Origin: Floridanema aerugineum
GTDB lineage: Bacteria > Cyanobacteriota > Cyanobacteriia > Cyanobacteriales > Aerosakkonemataceae
DNA length: 64,000 nucleotides
Direction: 5' to 3'
Assembly (NCBI RefSeq): GCF_041929345.1
Contig: NZ_JBHFNQ010000218.1
Span: 1 to 64,000 of the forward strand
Part shown: piece by piece, positions 15,387 through 23,875 of the stretch
Position numbering within the stretch: the stretch's first letter is position 1
How the letters are laid out: each line of letters opens with the position of its first letter
Position numbers and translations under genes: made by a program
Notes under the pieces: model-generated
Database searches by the model: none
Seen by the model: the letters and a program-made list of their open reading frames with translations, nothing else
Told to the model about the DNA's origin: nothing

Positions 15387-16271
15387 TTAATTTCTAAATC
15401 TGCTTACCAATTCCTCACGAGACAGTTGCACCAACAAGGGAGTAAATTCTTCTGGTGGAAAAGTCAAGATAGAGTCAATTAAAGCAGATAACTCTGCATC
15501 TAATTCTCCAAATCTCAACTTTAATAAATTTTCCACTATTAAACGCTCTCCTTGTTGGATGCCTTTTTGTTCAACTTGTGCTAGCTTTTCTTGCAGCAAA
15601 GGTTGTAATCTCATAACTAACTCCCGATCGTCTGCTTCTAAACTTTGATTGATGTTTAAATTTTCTCGTAATTGATAGAACAATTCCAATATTTTGTCTC
15701 GCCATACATTTTCGGGTGGCAGTGCCTCCAATTCATCAATTGCTTGTTCTTGTACTTTCTTCCTTCCAAATATTCTTAGCCAAAGTGTTTCTGGGGTTTT
15801 GGGTAATTGATGAATTACGACAATGGCTGTTCTTAAATAATAACCAAGAAAATAAACTCCCGCGCCCCAATCGTCTTTTAGTATAGCGTGGAATCCTTCT
15901 AAAATTGAGGCTGAGGCAGTTGGGGTGAGAATCCATAAGAAAGGTAAGCTGATGGGTTCATCGGGTGCATTTTTGCGCTTTGCTTGTCGTTGAATGCTTT
16001 CTCGGACTTCTAGTGCTTTCAGAAGGCAAGTACAAATTTCATCTGGGTCAACGGCATTGCGAAAGGGTTCAAAGATTGCGGTTGTTTCTCCCAATTTTCC
16101 TAATAACCCTAAATCTTGTGATAGGGTTTCGGGGGAAGCATTGGGAATGAATATGACATCGATTTCTCTGGTTTCGGATGTGACTTTTCGATCGGACCTG
16201 ACTTGTCCGTAGGGTGTTAGTAGTTCTTCTAGGCAATCTTTGGCGAATTGATCGTGGATGAAGCGGGTCAT
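15387..16271 (-). CDS. Nuclease-like conserved cyanobacterial protein (Rpn/DUF4351-type layout)
   Basis: A 294-residue protein that begins MTRFIHDQFAKDCLEELL and has a short acidic motif followed by hydrophobic residues (SETREIDVIFIP) compatible with a PD-(D/E)XK core. A charged coil (QLQPLLQEKLAQVEQKG-like) leads to a C-terminal module (LLKLRFGELDAELSALID...LSREELVSRF) like the DUF4351-type tails of the neighbouring nuclease. Such proteins are often multi-copy and poorly characterised in cyanobacteria, and some are annotated as flagellar assembly protein H by coil similarity. The function is not established. It sits in the same accessory island as the Rpn copies. Confidence 0.7.
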   Translation of the reverse strand: MTRFIHDQFAKDCLEELLTPYGQVRSDRKVTSETREIDVIFIPNASPETLSQDLGLLGKLGETTAIFEPFRNAVDPDEICTCLLKALEVRESIQRQAKRKNAPDEPISLPFLWILTPTASASILEGFHAILKDDWGAGVYFLGYYLRTAIVVIHQLPKTPETLWLRIFGRKKVQEQAIDELEALPPENVWRDKILELFYQLRENLNINQSLEADDRELVMRLQPLLQEKLAQVEQKGIQQGERLIVENLLKLRFGELDAELSALIDSILTFPPEEFTPLLVQLSREELVSRFRN

Positions 16272-16476
16272 TATTAGGTGATTGAGAGGTTTTGGGCGTG
16301 TTTGTTATTTTATAATAAAATTGTAGATGGATAAATTAATGATCGTAAGAAAAGTGCGATCGCGTGCAATTTTTTCGGTTTTATTTATTGTTTACATTAA
16401 AATTTTCATTTATTTATTTTTCTAAGAAATGTGATATAATAATCACAGAAAATATAATTAATTCTAATCAATAGAT

Positions 16477-16920
16477 ATGGATTTGATTTACCTTGACTAC
16501 AATTGTTTTCAAAGGGGATTTGACGATCCTTTGCAGACAAGAATCCAGATGGAAGCATTGGCCTGTCAGGATATTTTTATCAGGGCAGATGCAGGAGAAG
16601 TGGAACTGGTTTGGTCTTTTATGCACCAAGATGAGACGATTCTTTGTCCCTTTCCAGAACGAAAATATGCAGTTATTGGTCTAGCCAGTCTTTGTAAAGT
16701 AAGGGTAGGCCCTGAAGCAGAAATATATCAGCTTGGACAATCATTTCAGCAATCTAAAAACCTTTCGGCTAAAGATGCGTTACATTTTGCTTGTGCAGTT
16801 CATATTAATGCAGATTTTTTCTTGACTTGTGATGATAATTTGAGGAAAAAAGCGCAACAATTGAATCAGCAGATAGCTATTATGAATCCAGTGGATTATG
16901 TTAGACAGGAGGAAAGCTAA
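16477..16920 (+). CDS. PIN-domain ribonuclease toxin (candidate)
   Basis: A 147-residue protein with a PIN fold layout: D7 after the first strand (IYLDYNCF), an acidic residue near E53, D100 in KDALHFACAVH, and D119 in FFLTCDDNL. PIN toxins are Mg-dependent RNases that cut tRNA or mRNA. It overlaps the next gene by one base (TAATG), and that gene has its own AGGAGG just inside the toxin's end. The pair is tightly coupled, with the presumed toxin first, the reverse of most VapBC loci. An AT-rich promoter region precedes it. Confidence 0.78.
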   Translation: MDLIYLDYNCFQRGFDDPLQTRIQMEALACQDIFIRADAGEVELVWSFMHQDETILCPFPERKYAVIGLASLCKVRVGPEAEIYQLGQSFQQSKNLSAKDALHFACAVHINADFFLTCDDNLRKKAQQLNQQIAIMNPVDYVRQEES

Positions 16921-17129
16921 TGGATAAGGCAAAAATCATGGATGATACAGAAATCAGAATTAAGGGAATAGAGGCGTTGCAAAAGTCTCTTGGTTCTGCT
17001 GCTGCTTTGCGATTTCTCACCCTTTTGCATCGGGAACCAACTAACTATGTGGCAGTTTCTCAGCGGCTTTATGAAGGACAAACAATAGATGAAATATTTG
17101 CCAGGGCAAAGCAAAATTGGCAGGGGTAA
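16920..17129 (+). CDS. Cognate antitoxin (candidate), small helical protein
   Basis: A 69-residue protein that starts in the stop codon of the PIN gene. It is predicted helical (EIRIKGIEALQKSLGSAAALRF), and a conserved-looking tail QRLYEGQTIDEIFARAKQNW could occupy the PIN active-site groove. It does not look like a ribbon-helix-helix, AbrB or Phd protein. The antitoxin role is inferred from coupling and size. AGGAGG at about 16907-16912 is its ribosome site. Confidence 0.68.
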   Translation: MDKAKIMDDTEIRIKGIEALQKSLGSAAALRFLTLLHREPTNYVAVSQRLYEGQTIDEIFARAKQNWQG

Positions 17130-17168
17130 ATTAAGGTGGATTTGTTTATATAGATTTTGCATCAACCG

Positions 17169-17337
17169 CATCACCCACCTGCGATTCAAATCGCAGGCTA
17201 ATAGCGAAAGTCCTCTGAAGAGGACTAGGTTACAAGAGAATATTTTGCCTAGAGAAAACAATTACTTTTGCTTTTCTTCAGTCGGATTTATCCGAGTTTA
17301 GCTATTAGCCTGGGAATTGATTCCCAGGCGGGTGATG
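17169..17337. repeat. Composite hairpin element with nested inverted repeats
   Basis: Outer ends CATCACCCACCTG / CAGGCGGGTGATG (one mismatch) enclose a second perfect pair GGCTAATAGC (17196-17205) / GCTATTAGCC (17301-17310). Inner hairpins are CCTGCGATT-C-AATCGCAGG, AGTCCTCT / AGAGGACT and CCTGGGAATT / ATTCCCAGG. It has no coding content and looks like a non-autonomous element or a structured RNA. The remaining 17338-17448 spacer shows nothing. Confidence 0.65.
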
Positions 17338-17448
17338 TATTCGCCACCAGGAGATAGATGCACTTTTGATTATTTGGTAGGAATAATCAGCATCCAAACG
17401 CGATCGGGAATACCAATTTTTAACCCAATTGCGCTTTCTTGAATTGCC

Positions 17449-17483
17449 AAAAAAAAGCCCCGCAGTCTGTATAGATTGCGGGG
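17449..17483 (-). terminator. Rho-independent terminator of the glycine-rich peptide gene
   Basis: On the minus strand, an 11-bp stem (CCCCGCAATCT / AGACTGCGGGG with one G-T pair) is followed by eight T. It lies 34 bp beyond the stop of the gene at 17517-17759, showing that this small gene is a real transcription unit. Confidence 0.88.
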
Positions 17484-17516
17484 TAACTTTTATATTTTAT
17501 CCGCTACCGATGCGAA

Positions 17517-17759
17517 TTAATCGGGCAAAGAATGAGAATTGTGACTGGTAGCGTGTTCGGCGACTGTGGTAGCAGCTATAGCAAAAAATAATAAGCCGCC
17601 AACCGCTCCACCAGCAGGCCCACCAATTGCAGTACCGATAGCTGACCCAGTTTTTGCCGCTGTAAGAATTACTACGCTCTCATGGGGAAGATGAGGCCCA
17701 TGAACAGTGTTACCATCAATCGCAAAGTCAAAGTGGTCGTGATGAAAGTTATCCAACAT
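17517..17759 (-). CDS. Small glycine-rich membrane peptide, unknown function
   Basis: An 80-residue protein. The N-terminal half is His/Asp-rich (MLDNFHHDHFDFAIDG). The core is a hydrophobic helix dense in small residues with GxxxG spacing (GSAIGTAIGGPAGGAVGG then LLFFAIAATTVAEHA). The tail is polar and His-rich. The core resembles membrane-inserting peptides such as class II bacteriocins or glycine-zipper toxins, but I recognise no named family. It has its own terminator and shares a 184-bp divergent promoter region with the DUF4384-like/CHAT genes. Bacteriocin, toxin or effector roles are guesses. Confidence 0.7.
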   Translation of the reverse strand: MLDNFHHDHFDFAIDGNTVHGPHLPHESVVILTAAKTGSAIGTAIGGPAGGAVGGLLFFAIAATTVAEHATSHNSHSLPD

Positions 17760-17943
17760 TGCCTTTCTTTCCTTAAGTTTTCAAAGTTGATGTTTTAAAG
17801 GTAGCAGCATTAAATTGGGATGAAAAGCCAAAAGTGTCGATTTTTGTAGATGTCTATTTTGTAGAATTTTATTGACTAAATGTTGATGCTTTTCCATTGC
17901 CGTGCCTATAATATCGACTAACCTGCCATCAGAAGGATGGACT

Positions 17944-18807
17944 ATGAATTTACCGAGATATGAAGATTATGAGGGAGATTTCCTCGATGCAATGGCAACC
18001 CGTTTTGGTTTTACGGGTAAGAATAGCCTGATATTTGAAAAACGTTTTCTGGAAGGCAATAAAAATTTAACGCATGAAGAATTAGCGACTAAGTTCGCAG
18101 AAAAGTTGATCAAGGGAACCGAAGATGGTGATCCTTATCGCATTTTTCGTCAGCAGTTGAGTAAAATTTGTGAGAAGCTTGAGGCGGCTGGGTGTCCTCC
18201 TAGCAAAGGTGTCGATCGCTGGAAGAATGCCAAACGTTGGTTGCGCGAAGTAATATTTCCCCAATGGGCGAAAGAGCAAGGTTTAGTAACTCCTCCACCA
18301 TTTACTATTGACCAAATTTGGCAACAACTGAAAGCAAAGGCGATTGATTCTAACCTATTAGAAGTTGTGCTAGCTGAAGAATTGCGTGAAGTGCCTGTGT
18401 TGGGGGCTAGGCATAACAAGTCCCGCAAAACTGTGCCTGTGAATAGTGATATTAAATATCAGGTGAAGGTTGATCGCGAAGGATACTTAATATTATTAGA
18501 GAGGGAACCATCGGGGGTGGTTTGTTGTTTGTGTCCTTCTGAATATGCGCCTAACTCTCGTTGCGCTGCTGGGGTAATGGTTTTGCCGCAATGCCCCCCA
18601 TCAGAGTATGCAACTTTTGGATCGGATGAGGTGGGAAGAGAGCAAATTTTAGCTTTGATTACGCAGGAATTGCCGCGTCTAGATTGGTTGAAAAAAAGTA
18701 AAGAAAAGGCTTTGGAATTGGATGGAGATCATTTGTATGGGCTGCTGGAATATGTGGAAGGGAATCGAGATTGTCAGGTGTTGTGGACGGAATATAGTGT
18801 GGTTTGA
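17944..18807 (+). CDS. Protein with helical N-terminal adaptor-like domain and DUF4384-like C-terminus
   Basis: Starting at ATG 17944 (AGAAGGA just upstream; an in-frame GTG at 17902 lacks a site) the protein has 287 residues. The N-terminal 110 or so residues are helical and end in WKNAKRWLREVIFPQW. I have seen similar adaptor regions near cyanobacterial conflict proteins but cannot name the family. The C-terminal region (KYQVKVDREGYLILLEREPSG...AGVMVLPQCPPSEYATF...GREQILALITQE) matches the DUF4384 pattern, a beta-rich domain usually fused to caspase-like proteases. It has no catalytic domain of its own. The TPR-CHAT gene begins 66 bp downstream on the same strand. Confidence 0.72.
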   Translation: MNLPRYEDYEGDFLDAMATRFGFTGKNSLIFEKRFLEGNKNLTHEELATKFAEKLIKGTEDGDPYRIFRQQLSKICEKLEAAGCPPSKGVDRWKNAKRWLREVIFPQWAKEQGLVTPPPFTIDQIWQQLKAKAIDSNLLEVVLAEELREVPVLGARHNKSRKTVPVNSDIKYQVKVDREGYLILLEREPSGVVCCLCPSEYAPNSRCAAGVMVLPQCPPSEYATFGSDEVGREQILALITQELPRLDWLKKSKEKALELDGDHLYGLLEYVEGNRDCQVLWTEYSVV

Positions 18808-18873
18808 AAATTGGGGTTTTAAGCAATAATTCGTTTTTTGACGGGATACAAAATTCAAACTAGGAGGAAAACT

Positions 18874-21800
18874 ATGGAATTCATTAATTGGTTGGGAAAT
18901 TTAGGGACGCAGGCACAACAGTTTGCTGGGAAAATATCTTGGCAACAGTTAAACCAACAGGTGATTACGCTTTATCACCAGGGAAAGTTATATGAGGCAT
19001 CAGTAATTGCTGAACAAGCTTTAGATTTGGCATTATCTCTTTACCAAGGCGATCATCCCGATGTGGCAGATAGTTTGAACAATTTAGCGTTACTTTACCA
19101 ATCCCAAGGCAGATATAGTGAAGCGGAATCAAAGTATGAACAAGCACTGACGATGACACAGCGCATAATTAAGGGCGATCATCGCGATGTAGCAACCAGT
19201 TTGAATAATTTGGCAGGACTTTACGACTCTCAAGGCAAATTAAGTGAAGCAGAACCTTTATTCCAACAAGCACTAGCGATGTTGCAGCGCATAATTAAGG
19301 GCGATCATCGTGATGTAGCAACCAGTTTGAACAATTTGGCAGGACTTTACCAATCCCAAGGCAGATTAAATGAAGCGGAACCATTGTTCCAAAAAGCATT
19401 GGCGATGAGAGAGCGCTTATCTGAAGGCGACGATCCCGATCTGGCACAAAGTTTGAACAATTTGGCGGATCTTTACCAATCCCAAGGCAGATACAGTGAA
19501 GCGGAACCTTTGTGCCAACAAGCACTGGCGATGAGACAGCACCTATTTCAGGGCGATCATCCCTATGTGGCATCCAGTTTAAGCAATTTGGCAAGACTTT
19601 ACAACTCCCAAGGCAGATACAGCGAAGCAGAACCTCTGTTCCAACAAGCACTGGCGATGAGACAACGCATAATTAAGGGCGATCATCCTGATGTGGCAAC
19701 CAGTTTGAACGATTTGGCAGGACTTTACCAATCCCAAGGCAAATACAGTGAAGCGGAATCAAAGTACCAACAAGCACTGGCGATGAGACAACGACTTTTT
19801 GAGGGTGACGATCATCCCGATGTGGCAATTAGTTTGAATGATTTGGCAGGACTTTACCGATTACAAGGCAGATACAGTGAAGCGGAATCTCTGTTCCAAC
19901 AAGGACTGGCGATGTGGCAGCGCTTAATTAAGGGCGATCATCCTGGTGTGATACAAAGTTTGAATAATTTGGCAGAAATTTACAGATCCCAAGGCAGATA
20001 TACTGAAGCGGAACCTTTGTGCAAAGAAGCACTGGCAATGAGACAGCGCTTAACTAAGGCCGATCATCCCGATTTAGCAATTAGTTTGAACGGTTTGGCA
20101 TTACTTTACCAATCCCAAGGCAGATACACTGAAGCGGAACCTTTGTACAAAGAAGCACTGGAGGTATGGCAGCGTTTGTTTAATGGCGATCAACCCGATC
20201 TGGCAACCAATTTGATCAATTTGGCACTATTATTAGCAGCTACCGATCGCCCTACGCAAGCGCTAGAACTGATGCAGCAAGCGGCAGCAATGGAAGGGCG
20301 AATCATTCGCCGCCAGTTTGCTTACAGTTCGGAACGCGATCGCCTCACCTATCTCGATACGATCAGAAAAACATTACACGCTTTACTCTCCCTCGTCTGG
20401 CGCTACCTTTCCGACTCCCCAGAAGCAGTGCAAATTGCCCTGGATGTAGTGCTGCAACGCAAATCCCTCAGCGCTTCTGCCCTGGCTGCTTTCAACTATG
20501 CTTTATATAGCGGACGCTATCCCCACTTGCAAGAAGAATTTACTCAACTGCGCCGCCTCCAAGCAGAACTCGTTCATCTTACCTTCGATCCACCCCTCCC
20601 CGATCCAAAAGTTCCTGTAGAAACATACCAATCTCTGCGAAAAGCGCATCAAAAAAAGCTTGCCCAATTAGAAGCACAATGCCAACAATTAGAAAAGCAA
20701 CTGGCATCCCAAGTCCCGGAAATTCAACTGCAAGAACAAGAATGCGATCGTCGCGCCGTCGCTTTGGAATTGCCGTCAGGTTCTACTTTAGTGGAATTTG
20801 TTCGCTTCGATCTATTTGATTTTACTGCCCCAAAAGAAACGAAATGGCAATCTGCCCAATATGTAGCGTTTATCTTACCTGCCCAACAACCAGATGCAGT
20901 GCAGATGATTAAATTAGGAGAAGCAGAACCCATTGATAAGTTAATTCGAGTTTTTAGAGAAGCATCTGCAAAACCTGGTAACAAGCTTGGCGCGAGAAAA
21001 AAACAGCAAACTCTCGATAACGCCTCCGTCGGGGAAAAACTGCGTCAACAAATATTCGATCCGATCCTTACTGAATTAAGAAACCGGATTTCTGAAGTTT
21101 CTGAACATTTCTTCATTGCACCCGATGGCGACTTAAACCTGCTGCCGTTTCAGATATTACCGATGCCAGAAACGGACAAGTTGCTGATGGATGAATACAC
21201 TATTAGTTATCTGAGTGTCGGGCGAGATATCCTGCGGCAAAAAGTGGAAACAAACCGCCCTGTTTCTGATGCTTTGATTATCGCCAATCCTGATTTTAAC
21301 TTAGCCGTTGGTAGTGAGGAGTTTAGTCCTAAAAGCGCTGAAGCGCTTACAACAAACCTATTATCTTCTTCCCAATTATCAGCTTTAAGTTCTACTTTTC
21401 ACCCTGTACCGGAAACGGGTTTTTTAGGCAAAAGAGTTGCCGAAAAACTCGGCGTTAAAGCATATCTGGAACAAGAAGCATTAGAACCTATCCTCACTAG
21501 CAGTAAATGTCCCCGCTTGTTGATGATTGCTACTCACGGTTACTTTGCCGAAGAAAATCAACCAGATTATCTCAATTTAATTCTTCAAATCCTCAAATCT
21601 GATGACGGTGACGAACTAGAAATCTTACGCCACAACCCCCAATTGCTAGATGAAAAATTGCCGGAAATTATGGAAGATGCCGCCAATTATCTAGCTGCCA
21701 ACGATAACGAAAATAGCGCCAATTGGTTACGCGATTTCGCCAAGCAATTACCGGAAATCATCAAACAATTAAACCCGAATAATGCCGAAAATCGCCTTAC

Positions 21801-22356
21801 TACTGCCCCAGTAGAAAACCCAATGATGCGTTCAGGACTTGCCTTTGCAGGTGCGGAAACTTGGCTAAAAGGTGGCAAACTTCCAAAAGAAGCAGGCAAA
21901 GGTTTTCTGTTCGCCCAAGATATCATCGGTATCGATTTATGGGAGAATGAAATCGCGATTTTAGTTGCCTGCGAAACTGCCATTGGTGATATCAAAAATG
22001 GTGAAGGCGTATTCGGTTTACGTCGCGCTTTTGCCGTCGCCGGAGCGAAAACTTTGGTAATGAGTTTGTGGTCAGTTCCTACCAAAGCAACTGTCCTACT
22101 GATGGAACGATTTTTCGATAATTTGCAGCTTGGTTTAAGACGGGTTGATGCCTTACAAGAAGCACAAAATTATATTCGCAGAATTACTATTGAAGAATTG
22201 CAACAATTTCCTCTTGGTCGTGAGGTAATCGATGAACTTTTGACATTAAAAATGTTATCAGAAAGTAGGCTATCTTGTCAAGAATTTAGACCGATCGAGC
22301 ATCAATTTTTCTGGGGTGCTTGGGTATGTCAGGGAGAGACAACGGAATTGAAATAA
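18874..22356 (+). CDS. TPR-CHAT domain protease
   Basis: CHAT domains are caspase-like cysteine peptidases related to separase and HetF. From ATG 18874 (strong AGGAGG upstream; the reading from 18838 has none) the protein has 1160 residues. About ten kinesin-light-chain-type TPRs of 42 residues (A-SLNNLA-LY-SQGRYSEAE) fill residues 20-440. A helical, coiled-coil linker follows to about 640, then the CHAT domain. The dyad is intact: H888 (IATHGYF) and C1033 (VACETAIG), with the usual GVFGLRRAFAVAGAKTLVMSLW after it. TPRs likely sense a partner or regulate the protease. It probably forms a unit with the DUF4384-like gene. Confidence 0.93.
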   Translation: MEFINWLGNLGTQAQQFAGKISWQQLNQQVITLYHQGKLYEASVIAEQALDLALSLYQGDHPDVADSLNNLALLYQSQGRYSEAESKYEQALTMTQRIIKGDHRDVATSLNNLAGLYDSQGKLSEAEPLFQQALAMLQRIIKGDHRDVATSLNNLAGLYQSQGRLNEAEPLFQKALAMRERLSEGDDPDLAQSLNNLADLYQSQGRYSEAEPLCQQALAMRQHLFQGDHPYVASSLSNLARLYNSQGRYSEAEPLFQQALAMRQRIIKGDHPDVATSLNDLAGLYQSQGKYSEAESKYQQALAMRQRLFEGDDHPDVAISLNDLAGLYRLQGRYSEAESLFQQGLAMWQRLIKGDHPGVIQSLNNLAEIYRSQGRYTEAEPLCKEALAMRQRLTKADHPDLAISLNGLALLYQSQGRYTEAEPLYKEALEVWQRLFNGDQPDLATNLINLALLLAATDRPTQALELMQQAAAMEGRIIRRQFAYSSERDRLTYLDTIRKTLHALLSLVWRYLSDSPEAVQIALDVVLQRKSLSASALAAFNYALYSGRYPHLQEEFTQLRRLQAELVHLTFDPPLPDPKVPVETYQSLRKAHQKKLAQLEAQCQQLEKQLASQVPEIQLQEQECDRRAVALELPSGSTLVEFVRFDLFDFTAPKETKWQSAQYVAFILPAQQPDAVQMIKLGEAEPIDKLIRVFREASAKPGNKLGARKKQQTLDNASVGEKLRQQIFDPILTELRNRISEVSEHFFIAPDGDLNLLPFQILPMPETDKLLMDEYTISYLSVGRDILRQKVETNRPVSDALIIANPDFNLAVGSEEFSPKSAEALTTNLLSSSQLSALSSTFHPVPETGFLGKRVAEKLGVKAYLEQEALEPILTSSKCPRLLMIATHGYFAEENQPDYLNLILQILKSDDGDELEILRHNPQLLDEKLPEIMEDAANYLAANDNENSANWLRDFAKQLPEIIKQLNPNNAENRLTTAPVENPMMRSGLAFAGAETWLKGGKLPKEAGKGFLFAQDIIGIDLWENEIAILVACETAIGDIKNGEGVFGLRRAFAVAGAKTLVMSLWSVPTKATVLLMERFFDNLQLGLRRVDALQEAQNYIRRITIEELQQFPLGREVIDELLTLKMLSESRLSCQEFRPIEHQFFWGAWVCQGETTELK

Positions 22357-22357
22357 A

Positions 22358-22411
22358 GGTACGTTGTTGCGCTTTAGCGCTAGCTCTAGCGCTGAAGCGC
22401 AACAACGTACC
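22358..22411. repeat. GTACGTTGTTG-family palindrome, copy 2
   Basis: 26-bp arms 22358-22383 and 22386-22411 (core GTACGTTGTTGCGC) have one mismatch and a 2-base centre. It starts one base after the CHAT gene stop and may serve as its transcription end. Relatives are at 13900-13966, 24334-24381 and 45049-45114. Confidence 0.85.
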
Positions 22412-22649
22412 TACTAAATTGGGTCAATTAGAGATATGAGATTATAGGATTAACCAAGTTTAGATTATTGTCCTGATGGCAGTAGAAAACCATTGCAACT
22501 GGAAGAAAGGTATTTGAAGGAATCAGACTGGGGGTGTGGAAATGATATAGTAGCAGTAAATGAACTATTCAGAGATAATTAAATATTAGGACATAAGTTG
22601 GCACTTATAAATTCATGTATCAGCCAGAATATTGACCACTAACAAGAGT

Positions 22650-23603
22650 ATGAATGTCAAACTACAATCACTAGAACACTCCTGGTCTAAAGCAGCCATT
22701 TTTATCGGGACTGCATCATTATTTTTCGCTCTAATTCCGATATCTTTAGCACCAAGCTTGGTGAAATTATGCGAACAGGAAATTGGTGCAAATGCCGTAG
22801 CATTTCATCGCAATTGGATCGGGACAATCATCTTTGCTTTGCTAAGTGCGATCGAAACTTTCCAAAAGCCAAATTCAGACGATCGATCTTTAGAAAAAAA
22901 GCCTTTTACCAAATGGGAATGGGGGCTATTGCTGGTAATGGGAACTACGGGGGCTACCTACTTTCTCTTGTGGGTTTGGTCGGTGACTAAAACTAGCATT
23001 GCTAATGTGGCTTTACTTTCTAATTTAAATCCCTTATTTGTCGGTTTGTTGGGGTATTTTTTATTGGGTCGGCGTTTCGATCAGAAATTTTTTATGGGTA
23101 TGGCTATAGCGCTGGTGGGTGCGATCGCCTTTGAATTCAATAAGGTACAATTGGGCAGTGACCAAATATTTGGTGATGGATTAGCACTTCTTACTGCCAT
23201 ATTTATCGCTACCTATTTGATGCTGGTAGAAAGACTGCGAAACCGATTTACTACCGCAAACATTATGCTATGTCGCTGCGGAATCACAACACTTTTTATC
23301 TTGCCTATTTTGCCACTCACCGAAGATAGATTATTACCCTATTCTGGAATGGGATGGTTTTTCATTATTTTCCAAGCCCTGTTTTGCCAAGTTTTGGGTC
23401 AAGGATTGTTGGCTTATAGCCTCAGCAAGTTATCATCAGGAGTTGTCGCTGTTACCCTTCTCCTTGAACCAGTTCTAGCTTCCATATTTGCTTGGTTCAT
23501 TTTTTCTGAACAGGTAAGTTTGTTTGGATGGATGACGTTTGCTGTGGTTTTATTTGGAATATATTTAGCTCAGACTAGTCAATCTGCTGAATCTGAAATA
23601 TAA
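22650..23603 (+). CDS. EamA/DMT-type transporter
   Basis: A 317-residue inner-membrane protein with ten predicted helices in two homologous halves, each ending in an EamA-like segment (SNLNPLFVGLLGYFLLGRRF and LLEPVLASIFAWFIFSEQVS). The drug/metabolite transporter superfamily exports small molecules; the substrate cannot be read. I start at ATG 22650 (MNVKLQS) rather than the upstream TTG 22632. The gene stands alone, with about 240 bp of featureless spacer before it. Confidence 0.88.
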   Translation: MNVKLQSLEHSWSKAAIFIGTASLFFALIPISLAPSLVKLCEQEIGANAVAFHRNWIGTIIFALLSAIETFQKPNSDDRSLEKKPFTKWEWGLLLVMGTTGATYFLLWVWSVTKTSIANVALLSNLNPLFVGLLGYFLLGRRFDQKFFMGMAIALVGAIAFEFNKVQLGSDQIFGDGLALLTAIFIATYLMLVERLRNRFTTANIMLCRCGITTLFILPILPLTEDRLLPYSGMGWFFIIFQALFCQVLGQGLLAYSLSKLSSGVVAVTLLLEPVLASIFAWFIFSEQVSLFGWMTFAVVLFGIYLAQTSQSAESEI

Positions 23604-23621
23604 CCTTTAACTTGTTCAACT

Positions 23622-23778
23622 ACTAACGCAAGTTGCTAGTTATTAATTCTTTCGGAGTTCCCCCGTGATGTTAATAGCTCTTCTTGGGCTGGTTCCCCCC
23701 TTTGTAAGGGGGGCTCCAGGGGGATCTCTTAGGGGGGCGAAGAAAGAGCCAGACTTGTAATTAGCAACTTGAGTTACT
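23622..23778. mobile_element. MITE-like element, second copy of AAGTTGCTAGTTAT ends
   Basis: Left end AAGTTGCTAGTTAT (23630-23643) and right end GTAATTAGCAACTT (23757-23770) are imperfect inverted repeats and match the ends of the insert at 13872-14004. The interior differs: it contains GGTTCCCCCC and GGGGGGCTCC tracts that can pair. It has no coding content. Confidence 0.6.
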
Positions 23779-23875
23779 AAAAAAATTTTTCCTACCTAAC
23801 TGCATAGGTCGTTTTCACCCAGACATATAGAGGAGTAGACAAGCAAAAAATCTTTCTACAACTGATTCTGGGTAT

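Noticed and set aside
17517..17759. Bacterial gasdermin as a substrate for the CHAT protease
   Set aside because: At 80 residues the protein is far too short for a gasdermin fold; only a loose functional analogy is possible.
18930..20200. Regular repeats that at first sight could be a CRISPR-like array
   Set aside because: The units are contiguous 126-bp coding repeats (TPRs) in one open frame, without spacers.
18874..22356. Csx29/type III-E CRISPR-associated TPR-CHAT
   Set aside because: No Cas7-11, no CRISPR repeats and no other cas genes in the window; the TPR type is the common cyanobacterial one.
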